Positions 5,594-5,690 of a stretch of 5,690 nt of DNA are shown piece by piece. Made by a program: the position numbers and the translations under genes. This stretch comes from an uncultured Prevotella sp. (GTDB lineage Bacteria; Bacteroidota; Bacteroidia; Bacteroidales; Bacteroidaceae). The notes under the pieces were generated by a model that saw nothing but the letters and a program-made list of their open reading frames with translations, did no database searches and had not been told where the DNA came from. Position 1 is the first letter of the stretch. The number at the start of each line of letters is the position of its first letter. The stretch spans positions 1 to 5,690 of the forward strand of contig CAAGFF010000178.1 in NCBI GenBank assembly GCA_900769055.1, in the 5' to 3' direction.

Positions 5594-5624
5594 CAAAGTT
5601 ACATCTTCTGTGCCATCCCTGCAA
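5594..5624 (-). promoter_or_regulatory. Bacteroidota-type promoter of the HU-like gene
   Basis: Read on the minus strand, TTG (5624-5622) is followed after 20 bp by TAACTTTG (5601-5594). This matches the Bacteroidota primary sigma consensus TTTG-N19-21-TAnnTTTG, with an exact -7 element and a TTG of the -33 element. Transcription should start near 5588, giving an untranslated leader of about 65 bases. The leader contains no Shine-Dalgarno; the 20 bases before the ATG are A-rich, which is typical for translation starts in this phylum. Confidence 0.75.
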
Positions 5625-5690
5625 TAGGTTTTTGACCCCTAATTTACGTTTTGTTGCGTTTAACGTTTTTTACAAAAAGAGCCTCACCCC
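5625..5690. other. Upstream region of the HU-like gene, no gene seen
   Basis: No reading frame is supported here. On the minus strand the stretch is A-rich upstream of the -33 element and contains three AACG steps, at about 5664-5667, 5657-5660 and 5647-5650. It could act as an UP-like element or regulator site. The last bases before the window edge are GC-rich and may belong to the next gene or its terminator. Confidence 0.3.

Noticed and set aside
5523..5624. N-terminal extension of the HU-like protein starting at the ATG at 5624
   Set aside because: The -7 promoter element and predicted transcription start fall within it, and the encoded 34 residues do not resemble the family.

Overview
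The window looks like a chromosome segment from a Bacteroidota bacterium, most likely order Bacteroidales (a Prevotella- or Bacteroides-like genome of roughly balanced GC). The evidence is the SusC/SusD pair, three consecutive lipoproteins with Bacteroidota-type signal peptides, start codons mostly lacking Shine-Dalgarno sequences, a TAnnTTTG-type promoter, and an HU-related protein of the Bacteroidota-specific long type. The genus cannot be fixed from the sequence alone.

Layout. Positions 1-4621 hold the distal part of a plus-strand operon: the C-terminal end of a SusC-type TonB-dependent transporter (cut by the window edge), a SusD-type substrate-binding lipoprotein, a zinc metallohydrolase lipoprotein with an HEFGH active site, and a DUF4302-type lipoprotein. 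Gaps between genes are 19-33 bp and contain no terminator. Positions 4622-5054 are a 433-bp non-coding stretch between convergent genes. It holds a 140-bp 3' untranslated region with a promoter-like box and a weak hairpin, a strong intrinsic terminator (4761-4795), an array of degenerate GAATTAG heptamers in three tracts (4819-4970), and two further terminator-like hairpins facing the same way. Positions 5055-5522 on the minus strand encode an HU-related DNA-binding protein, with a well-formed Bacteroidota promoter at 5594-5624 and a perfect 10-bp palindrome at the predicted transcription start.

How the genes fit together. SusC and SusD form the outer-membrane 'pedal-bin' importer. The metallohydrolase and the DUF4302 protein both carry lipoprotein signals with acidic residues just after the lipidated cysteine, as expected for surface-displayed Bacteroidota lipoproteins. 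There is no glycoside hydrolase, polysaccharide lyase or sulfatase in the visible part. The only enzyme is a predicted zinc peptidase-like protein, so my inference is that the system takes up a peptide, protein or other non-glycan ligand rather than a polysaccharide. The HU-like gene is an independent convergent unit.

The points most worth a second look are: the possible frameshift in SusC at about 22-31, explicable by loss of one copy of a 7-bp tandem repeat; the near-perfect Shine-Dalgarno used only by the metallohydrolase gene; the heptamer array; and the paired TAACGTT sites at the HU-like promoter.
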